Origin: Macrolepiota albuminosa
Taxonomy: Eukaryota > Basidiomycota > Agaricomycetes > Agaricales > Agaricaceae
NCBI GenBank assembly: GCA_027475525.1
Contig: JAMWFC010000113.1
Coordinates: 3,026,001 to 3,090,000, forward strand
DNA: 64,000 nucleotides
Reading direction: 5' to 3'
Position 1 is the stretch's first letter. Each line of letters starts with the position of its first letter. The notes below the pieces were generated by a model, which worked only from the letters and a program-made list of their open reading frames with translations, was not told the origin of the DNA and ran no database searches. The position numbers and the translations under genes are program-made. Of the stretch, positions 46,743 to 57,499 are shown in pieces.

Positions 46743-47279
46743 ATAACGAAAATATCAGAAAGTACGTGTGTGTGTGGAGAGTCGTTTGATAAGCGAGGAT
46801 GAGGGAAAGTCACAGGCATATAACGAAAATATCAGAAAGTACGTGTGTGTGTGTGGAGAGGGCAGGAGGGAGTACAAGACGGAGGTTTGGAGGTGTTAAC
46901 TCGCCACCTATATATATATGTACAAAATAAAAATCATAATTTTCAGTAAATAAAAATATATATGTAATAGCAGCCCATATTTAGTTTGACATCAGAGTAA
47001 CTAGGTACGAATTCGAATAACAAAGATTAGTCATACAAACCAGACACAACCTTTAGCAAGTAAAACCATCAAACAGTAAGTACGCGCTATAATATCAACG
47101 AATATGAAGGTCATACCGATTTAGTTTTATATGTCCATAACACTCTTACATGAGTCCGCCGGCAAATTGAAAACAATATCAATTCGGTACATCACACCAT
47201 ATTTTGTAGTCAAACACAGTGATGTACGCAGAAATAGTACGACGTAGTCCAGCAAAGCAAAAAAAATCAAGGTATCAGA
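46743..47279. other. AT-rich upstream region of the JmjC-like gene
   Basis: It contains the second half of a 77-bp duplication (46705/46782) that repeats the JmjC start codon, then GT and TA microsatellite runs at 46848 and 46911. No gene seen. Any promoter of the JmjC-like gene lies here. Confidence 0.4.
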
Positions 47280-47688
47280 ATGCGGCAAACAACAAAATCA
47301 AGCTTGTACCGACAGGCGTGGAAAAATAAAGGAACTATATGCGGTCCACGCGACAGCAATCAGATTACTTCTTTATTTTTACCTTTCCCCTTGGGTAGTC
47401 CAGCAGAACAAGTCGGCTTAGAGGTAGCACCACAAGTTGTGGCCGATGCCGATATACCAACACCAGATCGGGGAGAAGCAGTTGAACCAGCGACACAAGA
47501 CGTCTTGGCGCTGGCACTACAGCATTCAGAGGGTATACCACCCACAGAACCAGAAAAAGAAATAGCTTTCGACCCTCCCAGAGCACCAGATGCAGGCCCT
47601 TCAAGACCACTGGGTTTCATCAAGGATGCCATGTGCCTGGTGCCTGCACCACCAACCACAACAAGATCAGGGGTGTGAAGAACCATGA
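47280..47688 (+). other. Open frame before the scaffold gap
   Basis: The plus frame gives an acidic, Pro/Ala-rich stretch (VAPQVVADADIPTPDRGE, then PRAPDAGPSRP) ending at TGA before the gap. The minus frame is also open, with a basic end (PKGKGKNKE). Either could be part of the cysteine-cluster gene beyond the gap or of its neighbour. I cannot choose between strands. Confidence 0.25.
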
Positions 47689-47788
47689 NNNNNNNNNNNN
47701 NNNNNNNNNNNNNNNNNNNNNNNNNNNNNNNNNNNNNNNNNNNNNNNNNNNNNNNNNNNNNNNNNNNNNNNNNNNNNNNNNNNNNNNN
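47689..47788. other. Assembly gap, 100 N
   Basis: Exactly 100 N, a conventional placeholder for unknown length. It cuts off the 5' end of the gene at 47789. Confidence 0.99.
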
Positions 47789-49183
47789 CCAGTGCTCGTT
47801 ATGCTCACGTCGAGGTGAACCATGCGAATTCGAGGCACCAGTGGCAAAATCTTGCAGGGATAATTTTGTGTGTGTTTCCTGTCGAGCCCGGCACGAGCGA
47901 TGCTCCGTGGCTCAGGCATGGAAGGCATCTTGCATGAGCAAAGAACAGAGGTGGGACATGACCTGGGTGCTGAGCCAGTTGGCTAGTGCATCCAGATTGA
48001 GGGCCGAGGAGTCGGGTGGGGCACAGGCTGGGAGTTCATTGAGAGGAAGGAAGGCGAAGGCGTCGACTACACAGCAGGATAAGGGGAAGCGCAGAGCTTC
48101 ACCTGCGTTGACGGAGGAAGCGCCGACGGCTCGGCATGATAAAGGAAAGCGCAGAGCATCGCCGGAGCCGTACTTCGGGGAGGCAAGGAATTCGGGTTCA
48201 ATATTATTTAATCGCGCGCGCGGATACGCGAATACAAAGTCATCGAGTGCGGGTAATGTGCCCAGGTCAAAGGGCGAGGAGTCAAGTGGAGCGCGGCTTG
48301 AGGGTTCATCGAAGGATGTGGGGTCGGTTGAGGTGCAGACTGAGGGTTTGTCGCAAGGAGGAAGGGTGGAAGCATTGTCTCTGCAACAGGACAAAGGGAA
48401 GCGCCAAGCTTCGACCGAGTCAGTGGAGATAATAGGGTACAAGCGTGCGTGGAGGTCCTCAAGCTTGGACATGTCGGATATCCGTGAAATCTCCCCGATA
48501 CCTGCCCAATCGTCTATTGATGAGAAAACGCACCAGCAGTTGCAAGAGGCCATGGCAAATGGATACCGGGTGACATTACAGCTGCACCACACACGAGAGG
48601 ATCTTCAGCGGGAACGACGCGCTCGGGAGGCCATGCAGGAAGAGAGGAATGCGGCTATTCGTGACAGGGACAGAGCATTTGGAGACAGGGATGCCGCTTT
48701 AGTGGCACGCGTGGCTATCGAAGACGAGTTGGCTGGGTTGCGAGCGCGAGTAGAGAATATCAAGAATCAAGGGTCGGACAATGCAGCACCCGGGACGTCG
48801 GAGATAGAGGAGGTACAACAGGCAATACGGCGAGTGGAGGTGGCACAGCCACAGATTTTAAGGAGGAGGAACTGGCTGTTGAACGCGTTGGCGTCGTCCC
48901 ATGAAGATGTTATGCGTAAGTGACCTATGTCCCATACCATATACCTGATACATCTTCATGCCCAGGAATGGTGCGTGAGTACTGACTGTTATTGGATGGT
49001 AGTTCCTCGGCGTTCGCCCTTATCCAGCAAGGGCTGCCCCAGCAGATCCCATCAGAGATTACACAAGGAATCGATCAGTTGGGAGGTCTGTTAGCAGCGC
49101 ACCAACCGCAGGAATGCAGTGACACCGGGAACTTGGATGGAAGTGGCAGCGGACGCTGGCCAGCCCATGCCAACACGGAATGA
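47789..49183 (+). CDS. Cysteine-cluster, coiled-coil protein; homologue of Gypsy-1 antisense gene
   Basis: 5' end lost in the gap. It opens with CSLCSRRGEPC and, 15 residues later, CVSCRARHERC, two CX2CX6C half-clusters as in fungal zinc clusters. Then CSVAQAWKASCMSKEQRW. A long linker holds repeated basic boxes (QQDKGKRRASP, HDKGKRRASP, QQDKGKRQAS). A coiled coil follows (LQRERRAREAMQEERNAA..DELAGLRARVE). After RNWLLNALASSHEDVMR an intron starts GTAAGT (~48915). A micro-exon and a GTGAGT..GTAG intron lead to SSAFALIQQGLPQQI and QLGGLLAAHQ, ending at 49183. No stop interrupts it. Probably nuclear; function unknown. Confidence 0.65.
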
Positions 49184-49499
49184 AATAATCGCGATGTTGG
49201 TATCGACTTTAGAAGAAGAAATGACAACAGCGGAGGCGGGTGAAGCCGCAGTGATGGCAGCAATGACGGGAAGAGTGGCAACAGCGGAGATGGTTGAAGC
49301 GGCGATGGTCGAAGCGGAAGCAGCAGCGACGACGACCGTGGGAGAGACGGAGGAGGAAGATGAGGTTGGGAGGAGGCCCCTATCATAATTTCTTGCTCGC
49401 AACCCTAAATATTGTACATTGTATATGTCGTACTGTATATGGTATATGGTTGAACGTTGTATATAGTGTACTACAGATGTAGATAGTGTACTATATATG

Positions 49500-50145
49500 T
49501 AGATAGTGTACTACATTGGACTAACGGGCTATACATCAGGACGGTGTGACACCGACAATGTTTCATTGCGGACGTTGTAAGTGATCGGATGACTTGGACA
49601 TGCTAATAATCAATTGTATTTAACAAGCCTACGGTATCACAATCAGAAAATTGAAGTATTAAACAGTGTAGGGGAATAACAAATCATGATACTATGATAC
49701 CGATTAAGGTGTTTCACAATCAGAAAATTGAAGTATTAAACAGTGTAGGGGAATAACAAATCATGATACTATGATACTGATTAAGGTGTTTTGGTAATCC
49801 TATTATCTACTGGCAATAAAGCTCAGTTAGCTGAATGTTGACGATCCAGGTTGGCATAAAGACATCATATACGAAAATATGAACGGTTGACTAGTAGTAA
49901 GCACTAATGGCACCCAATTGTGTTTTCTTACCTAGGGAGGAGGACGTCGAAGTGAAAGTTCCCTACGGAACCCAGTCTCACTTGCGCCTCCTCTCCTAGG
50001 CTAGCTCACGTGATTGTCGCGATTCAAAGTGAAAGTTCCCTACGGAACCCAGTCTCACTTGCGCCTCCTCTCCTAGGCTAGCTCACGTGATTGTCGCGAT
50101 TCATCAGGCCCTTACATCGGTCTTCTGAAAACTGGCGGTTTAACG
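49500..50145. other. Intergenic DNA with duplications and an inverted repeat
   Basis: 77-bp duplications at 49637/49714 and 49951/50028. CCTAGGGAGGAGG (49931) and CCTCCTCTCCTAGG (~49986) form an imperfect hairpin around a ~40-nt loop. No gene seen. Confidence 0.4.
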
Positions 50146-50231
50146 TCAATAAAAATATATATATTTATATAAATAAAATAAAAAAATAAAAATAAAATAA
50201 AATAAAATAAAAATAAAATAAAAAAAAAGGA

Positions 50232-50264
<33 letters not shown>

Positions 50265-50270
50265 AAAGGA

Positions 50271-50303
<33 letters not shown>

Positions 50304-50335
50304 AAAAAAGGAAAAAAAAAAAAAAAATGTGAAAA
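50146..50335. repeat. A-rich low-complexity tract
   Basis: AAAATAAAAT and AAAAAAGGAAAAAA runs over ~180 bp. The minus-strand open frame across it (Phe/Leu-rich) is an artefact of composition. Confidence 0.85.
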
Positions 50336-51071
50336 GGTAAACTGTTATGCCATTTCCAATGTATCAATTTCCGATAGAAAAAAGTCTTCAGACAGAGGAA
50401 ATTTGCCGGTTTCTATTGTAAAACCTAGCTATGAAACAGGCAACAGTTTTCTTTGCCCTTTTTTTGATAAGAAACAAATTATGACCTCAGTAGTGAAGTA
50501 TTAATGTAATTATTAGCTGCACTGATACAAATGATTAATAAAGGGTCTTCTACTATTATTACCTCAGTAGTGAAGTATTAATGTAATTATTAGCTGCACT
50601 GATACAAATGATTAATAAAGGGTCTTCTACTATTATTATGAAACCGTTCCACTAAAGACGTTTAATCTATAAGAGCTTTACTGACAATAGAGCAAAGACG
50701 ACGTACCATTCAATGTTCCTCATGAGAATTGCGCCTAAGGCTCCAATGACGGTGGACACCGAACACCGCATAAACCCAGCAGCGTGTGTTTAGTCTTGAC
50801 GTCCAGCTACGGGTATAGAATGTATATATAGATATTCTACTAACTACAATAAAAATAACTAGAAACAGAATGTTTAGTATGAGTGTTTCGATATGCATAA
50901 AGCGAACATACCTCTAGTCAAGCATGAAAATATTGGCCTTTATGCCCAGATCTACTTGATGAGGTATATATGCATAAAGCGAACATACCTCTAGTCAAGC
51001 ATGAAAATATTGGCCTTTATGCCCAGATCTACTTGATGAGGTATCGTTACGTTGCCGCACTGCGCATAACA
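50336..51071. other. Intergenic DNA
   Basis: 77-bp duplications at 50484/50561 and 50894/50971. A 62-codon minus frame (50710-50898) with a hydrophobic run (NILFLVIFIVV) has no support. No gene recognised. Confidence 0.4.
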
Positions 51072-51818
51072 TTAAGCAAGGTCGATCGTCAAGAACACTT
51101 CACGTACCAAATCCTTTCCACATGAAGTGAAATCAGGCTCGTTAGGCTTGCGGCATACTATATGTTTGGCGATGATGAGCTTTGCGTTCCACTCGACCTC
51201 TTTCGAAGCATCCGAGTAAGTCCAAACTTCATTACTATATGTTTGGCGATGATGAGCTTTGCGTTCCACTCGACCTCTTTCGAAGCATCCGAGTAAGTCC
51301 AAACTTCATCAAGCCATTGATTTTTGTAAGTATGGAATGCGGCAACAAGAATTCCTCGTCCATCGAAAGCTTTCATTGTGAGATGGGTCCGTTTGTCATG
51401 ATGCGTATAGCTCCTGACTCAAGGTCAATTAACGAGCGAACCAAGAGGTCAAAACATACAGAAAAACGAGATGAGCGGGTCTAATGTGATACAGCACATC
51501 TGAATACCTCTCCGTCACCAAGAGGTCAAAACATACAGAAAAACGAGATGAGCGGGTCTAATGTGATACAGCACATCTGAATACCTCTCTGTCACCTGGA
51601 GAATCCCCTGACAAGACATGGCACGCATCTTGATACCAGAGGGGCGATGGGAGGATGTGTGAGGGCGCCACAATAGGATATCGCGGTAGTGCTCCATGTG
51701 GTAGTAAATTGAGGATGAAAGAACGTGTTGGGTGTCTTTGACCGTATGTCTTGCTAGTGCAAACAACAAAACCCCAGTCCATAACAGCATTTGAAAATGC
51801 TGAAATCCATAACATCAT
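51072..51818 (-). pseudogene. Unrecognised gene, copy B (homologue of 15.4-15.97 kb)
   Basis: Minus-strand frames from ~51818 include MRAMSCQGILQVTERYSDVL, then LYASHDKRTHLTMKAFD and ILVAAFHTYKNQWLDEVWTY. It finishes KPNEPDFTSCGKDLVREVF to a stop at 51072. The second half aligns with copy A over about 45 residues. 77-bp duplications at 51156/51233 and 51441/51518 break the frames, so the underlying gene may be better than it looks. Function and family unknown. Confidence 0.4.
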
Positions 51819-51988
51819 TATACGAGCATCCCGGGAGCACTATAGATTATGGCTCGTCGATGCACAATGGCCGCTTAAACAGCGAATGTCTTGCTGGTAA
51901 GGGTTGTAGCGTGCCGAGTCGTCTCTGCCATCATACTTAGAGGGAGGAGCACCACCAAGGGGCACACGAGGGAGCAGATAAAGACATA

Positions 51989-53395
51989 AAGGAAAAAATA
52001 GTGGGACGACGTAGAGAAGCTCGGATTGGAGAAGACATCAAATCGAGTAGTACGCGCCTTGGTTTTGGGAAACGAAGCATATAAATACCTCTGCTTAGGC
52101 GAGGAGATACTTAGAATCATGATGTCAATGATACGGTGGCGGCGACCTGTATTCATCACGAACACATCAATAAGGGATATAGAAACAGCGACGGTGAACG
52201 ACCACGAGAAAACGCATACAATTCGGAGTAGAGTCTGAAGTAAGTAGGGAGGGAATCCGAATAACTGTCGGAAGAGTCTGAATAAGAATATTTAACTTTG
52301 AGCATAGCCCGTTGTTGCTCCATGTTAAGCCGTGGCGCATTAATAATCGGTCGTAATGACGGCTTGTCGCATGGCAGACTGTCGAAATCAGTAAGTGCCA
52401 TGATCTAGTAAATCAATGATTTGTTGTCATATATCTATTGCACTGGATAACAGACCTCTCAAGTGACAATAGGTGTTCATTAGATAGTGGCGATATGCCG
52501 AATCTTTCGGGGGGTATATCAGCACTGGTATTCAGGGATCGCTCTCCACAGAAGGCAGCCAAGGAAATAAGTCATAATGCATGTGTCTGCTCCGATATAT
52601 GGTTTTCGCGTGGCGGCTATTATCTGCGATCTAATATCGTGTCCTGTCGTGCCTGTACCAGGCAGGACATAGAAAGACTCACAATTAGTCATCGAAATAG
52701 GCCTATTTTTCAGAGACCGCTTGATCTATGGGTCGACTGGACATCCAATACATCTGGCAAGGAAAGAACGTCAGCCAAATAAAATTGGAACATTATGGAC
52801 CGAGTGGGTGTAGAGAATGTGTTAAAACAGACCCAACCGAAAGAACGTCAGCCAAATAAAATTGGAACATTATGGACCGAGTGGGTGTAGAGAATGTGTT
52901 AAAACAGACCCAACCATGGCTACATCCTGGCGTATGTAGATATCAAATATTAACATAGTAAAGCTACGGAACAAATGACGTTAAAAAGGGAAGACACTAT
53001 TCCCACACATATATGTAACCGTACTAGTATCACATGACGTTAAAAAGTGAATATATTATTCCCACACATCTCTGTAACCGTACAGACAGACGGTAGTATC
53101 ACATGACGTTAAAAATCGAAGACATTATTCCCATGCATCTCTGTAACCGTACATACGTATAGTATATCACATGACATTAAAAAGTGAAGACATTACTCCC
53201 ACGCGTATATAGTCTATTGCTGACTAAGTAACCATACAGACAAACGGTAGTATCACATGACGTTAAAAATCGAAGACATTATTCCCATGCTTACTGGAAG
53301 GAAGTAATGGCAATGAGAACAAACACAGTCACATGACAGCAAAAATCGAAGACATTTTTCCCACACATAGTCCGCTGCACAGAAAAACCTCGATC
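51989..53395 (+). repeat. Left inverted arm
   Basis: It matches the reverse complement of the right arm. The plus-strand open frame at 52438-52782 has a mirror at 63217-63551 with many substitutions, so it is probably not a gene. Differences by eye are mostly transitions. A 77-bp duplication lies at 52762/52839. Confidence 0.7.
52970..53390 (-). repeat. ~68-bp tandem repeats, left arm
   Basis: About six imperfect units with TATTCCCACACAT, CTGTAACCGTACAGAC and GTATCACATGACGTTAAAAA. They are inverted relative to those in the right arm. Confidence 0.75.
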
Positions 53396-53415
53396 TATTC
53401 TAGATCTCGGAATGC

Positions 53416-54757
53416 CTGGAAAAAGGACCCTTTCCATACTATGAACCCCTTCGCAGAGACTACAAAAAGTAAGTTTGATGGTCCTTTCTTTATTTGATTA
53501 TTGTAACTCCTTTCCACAGAGGTCACGGAAGACGCAGTTTGTTTGGAACTTGCTCTAGAGGACGAAGCACACCTTCGAGAGGATCTGACCTCAGACATTC
53601 ATGGAGCCATTCATGATGACATACCACCTGGGCGTTTGATTGCTCAAGGTTTAGAGCTAGAGGATCATCAGTACGTCAGCAACATGTTATAGATTTGTTC
53701 AAACCTGACAGGTCATTCTAAGACGTCTTCTTTGAATTGGGACCAAAGCTTTGGGTCCACATGCAACCAGTCTTCAACGTACCAAAGTGGTTGAACGAAG
53801 TAATCGATTGTATCGGAAGATTGAGGCTTGGATGGGCATTCAGATCTTGTATATGCCCCTGGCTGCAACCCTTCGCCTTCGTGATGACTAGCTCAGTGGT
53901 TCGGAACATGTCCCAACTGCAGATGTAAAGCTTTATCTCCCATCAGCAGTAGTGGGAAAGGCTTACTGTGACCCGAAATTGCTCGATATTGAGTGGCGGT
54001 TGCGTTATGCCCAAGCTCACGAAACTCTCTATGAAATTCGTCGCACAATTTTGCTTCGTTCGCAGATATACAAGTCCAAAGATACTCTTGTACGGGGTCA
54101 ATAGATGCATACCCGCAGCCTTTCTCTACTCAAAACAGTCAATGACCGTATTACTCATGCCATGGAGAAATATAAAGAGATACGTGCAGCTCTTGTGACT
54201 CTTGGCTCAGCACTGAAGAAGACAGGTTGGCAAGGAGTCCTTCGAGGACTCAGAGATGTGGATATAACTGGAATTACAGCGTCTGAGGACACACGCTCAG
54301 AGGGACGTCGGAGTGCTAGCTGGATTTGGAAACTCTCAGACGGTGATGCAATGGAGGGGGAAGGCAAACAGGAAGGTGTGTACATATATATTCCTTGCAG
54401 TGGTTGCTCACATCCTTGTCTCTAGCACTTCGTGTGGAATGGTGTAAGGCGAGGGCTCGTGCACATCGGTGGCAGGAGGAGTGTCTCCTTCTTGAAGAGG
54501 AAATGCAGAGGGTTCTCACATTCTTCTCACATCAGGAGAATGTATGGACCAGACGTGCTACGAACTCTTATCTCCATGTTGATGAACATACTATGGCAGG
54601 GTTGCGAGCTTATGCCCATAGTCAGGTGGTGATTTGGTCGAGGCTGCATACGGCATGTGAACAAACATGGGAAGGTTTGAGGTCGCACCTGACAATGGGT
54701 GTTGGAGCGCCGATCGGCGAGCAATACCGTGTAGAACATCATTCACCTGCCTCATAG
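53416..54757 (+). pseudogene. KDZ transposase, 3' part only
   Basis: Reads HTMNPFAETTK, a 51-nt intron (53469-53519), then VTEDAVCLELALEDEA..RLIAQGLELEDHQ. A second intron with GTACGT donor ends near 53711. Next KVVERSNRLYRKIEAW, WRLRYAQAHETLYEIRR, RSASWIWKLSDGDA, an intron (54376-54425), then LRVEWCKARARAHRWQEE and LLEEEMQRVLTFF, with TAG at 54755. This is the conserved C-terminal region of Kyakuja-Dileera-Zisupton transposases. The catalytic N-terminal part is absent, cut exactly at the left arm. Nonsense codons (a TGA ~53735, TAG at ~53890 and ~54102) fit C-to-T decay of Arg and Gln codons. Confidence 0.85.
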
Positions 54758-54779
54758 CTTTCACTAGCACGGTCAAACC

Positions 54780-55660
54780 CAGACTGCAACAGACGACATA
54801 TGGTGATGTAAATCAGGAAATATGTACATGACATGACATATGTAGACAACATACGATGACAGAATTCGAGGAACTGAACAAATGGGAGTTCAAACGTATG
54901 TTTGCACAAGACCAATGTGGGCCTGAAGTGACGATCAGGTGACCTGGGAGGAGATCACGACCAATTCGAGACCTGCAAGGTCTCTCATCTCAGTGATCTT
55001 CCTCCCAGGTAAGCATAATATTTCGGAGGATAGAGCCGTTAACTTAGCAGTGATCTTCCTCCCAGTCACGTAGGGTCTGCGCCGTATTTTTTCGAGCAGC
55101 CCTCCCTCCACAGCCCAATGTATATTAGTTATAGCGATAATATACAATCCTTCACCCGGGCCCAAGGTCGCCTTAATAAGGCAACCACGAGCCGGCCCGG
55201 GGTCCGTTTGCCTATAACTTGTTTACACTTCCATACCCTAACAGTCGCCTTAATAAGGCAACCACGAGCCGGCCCGGGGTCCGTTTGCCTATAACTTGTT
55301 TACACTTCCATACCCTAACAGTCCAAGACGGCGCTGACATTGGTACATACATATTGACAAAAATGACATCAGTTCATCGATCGAGAAGAGGTCAGAATGA
55401 ACATATGATGACGTAAAACAGGAAATATGTACATGACATGACATATGTAGACAACATACGGTGACAGAATTTGAGGAACTGAACAAATACATACATATTG
55501 ACAAAAATGACATCAGTTCGTCGATCGAGAAGAGGTCAGAATGAACATATGATGACGTAAATCAGGAAATATGTACATGACAAAAATGACATCAGTTCGT
55601 AGTTCGTCGATCGAGAAGAGGTCAGAATGAATATCTCAGATTGGCCAAGAAGAGAGCGCT
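54780..55660. repeat. Tandem and dispersed repeats, ~142-bp unit
   Basis: A unit starting ACATACATATTGACAAAAAT at 55347 repeats at 55489 and partially near 55580. Part of it (GTAAATCAGGAAATATGTAC..) occurs separately at ~54805. A 77-bp duplication at 55167/55244 contains a GCCTTAATAAGGC palindrome. An inverted pair CCTGGGAGGAGATCAC / GTGATCTTCCTCCCAG lies at ~54941-55068. No gene. Confidence 0.6.
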
Positions 55661-56187
55661 CGGAAAATGCTCCACATTGCGTGTCATAGCGTGTCATGGC
55701 ATGGACAGGGATCAAGACCCACCCCCGGCCAAGCACGTGAGGCCACAAAGGTTTCATATATCATGGCCCGTTGTAGGTTAGAGACCCTAATACATTACGC
55801 TTTGCTGGTGCTTACAGGGTTATCATATATTAGCCTGCCAGCAACTGGTGACTGATGGCATTTGATTCTTTGATTGTTAAGATTTTTATAACAAGTTTCA
55901 TCCATCCCTTGAACTCAACTGATTGCCAGTATGAAAGAAACACAACAATAGAGCTTCAAATTGAATCTGATTTGGATGGACCAGGATCGGTCATTGCGTC
56001 CACAACATTATCATCATGATTCAAAGTGTCTTATTCAACCGTTGAGATGCATCTCTGACATCTGTCATATCAATCGATTTGAATAAAATATAAACCCATG
56101 TTGATTCAGATAGCAAAAACCAGGTTCCCGTCCTCTATCATCGTCTCAAACAGTGGCTTATTGCATAGTCTACTATCTGCACCAATT

Positions 56188-57471
56188 ATGACTCCTGGCG
56201 AACGGCAAATACTCCAAGGCATTGGACAGAGTCTACTTCTGTCCTGGACTTCCCTGATATTTGAAGCTTTTTTATATGGTATCCTCTCTCTCTACGTCAG
56301 CGCCAGATGCTGACTTCTCTAAAGGTTTGCTTATACCAATTGCAATTGTTACTGCCTGCCAGTGCGATGGCTTTTGATAAAAACATATATACTCAACCTG
56401 ATCTTCTATGTCAAACAGGCATCCAAACAAAACCTGGCGCTCTAAATGCCAAGTAGCAGTTATCTGGTTTGGTATTGTTGCATCTAGCACAACTTTTCTG
56501 ATACACATTGGGTCTTCAATCCTTAAGTCTCAAATTTTCCAAGGCCATGTTCCATCTCTTTCTCAAAGTCTCCAATATGTCGATGCCTCTCTTGGGAATT
56601 TGGACGTAGCCATCAACTGGACTACCTGTATCCCTGTGAGTCTAAATTGAAACAATTTCGAAGAATCTGGATCAGAACTGGCTTAGCCAGTCATTAATGA
56701 TGCCTTCATCATCTGGCGTGCATGGGTTGTCTTCCAAAGACGACGTTGGATACTACGTCTTTGTATATTGCTATGGCTGTGTGCTCTTGGTGTGTTGCAT
56801 CTATATAATATCTAATATAAGCTAATAATATATACAGTTTTCACTCTCACCTTTCTATCAATTATGTCAAACCCTAAAATTTTGATGTCAGCTGTTGTAT
56901 CTGCCAATATCACTCTTGATATCCTAAGTGTCGCAGTCAATATCTGGTCATTCTTGATCAACTCTGTTGCAACATGCTTTATTGGTTGGACATTATGGTA
57001 TGCTCTTCTTCATGCGATATCCATCTGATTACTATGTGTTAATGCAATGGCCAGGAAATATGTGAAATTCTTACGAAAAAACATTGATAGCGAACAGCGT
57101 CAGTCATTCAAATTGTGGCACATCCTACGTCTCTTGGTAGATGCTGGAGCATTGTATGCTGTTTTGCAGGTAGGTTTTTGATCATAATCTGTCTATGACA
57201 GTGTTTATGACTCGCATTACAGCTCCTAGTAATTGTGTTTTCTCTTGCAACCAGCCCAAACGAATTCCCTCTATCAATTGCCTGCTTTGTATTTCAACAG
57301 TTTTATTATTCCATCTCAGTATGTATCATCTTTGCTAATGATGTTGAATGTGTTCATCTTCTGCAGTTTGTCTACCCGGCATTGACAATTGCCCTTATCC
57401 GCAGCCCGTTTTCAATTTCAGGCATACACGAGACTGTACAATCACTCGAGATATCTGCGCCTCGTATCTGA
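56188..57471 (+). pseudogene. Multi-pass membrane-protein gene remnant
   Basis: Likely start ATG 56188 (MTPGERQILQGIGQSLLLSW), opening a first hydrophobic segment. Later pieces: INWTTCIPV (~56610), DAFIIWRAWVVFQRRR (~56703), a hydrophobic LCILLWLCALGVLHL (~56757), ITLDILSVAVNIWSFLIN (~56910) and LVIVFSLATSPNEFPL (~57230). It ends ISGIHETVQSLEISAPRI at 57471. Several introns are implied by frame changes. The D-x-x-x-WRAW motif followed by basic residues and about seven hydrophobic segments matches a large unnamed family of mushroom membrane proteins. It lies between the inverted arms on the same strand as KDZ, so may be captured cargo. Intactness unclear; some frames contain stops. Confidence 0.55.
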
Positions 57472-57499
57472 TCGCAGCGATGCCATACCGACCTACCTC

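Noticed and set aside
47912..48592. 226-codon minus-strand open frame
   Set aside because: Shadow of the cysteine-cluster gene, whose plus frame has clear motifs.
50146..50367. Phe/Leu-rich membrane protein on the minus strand
   Set aside because: Produced entirely by an A-rich low-complexity tract.
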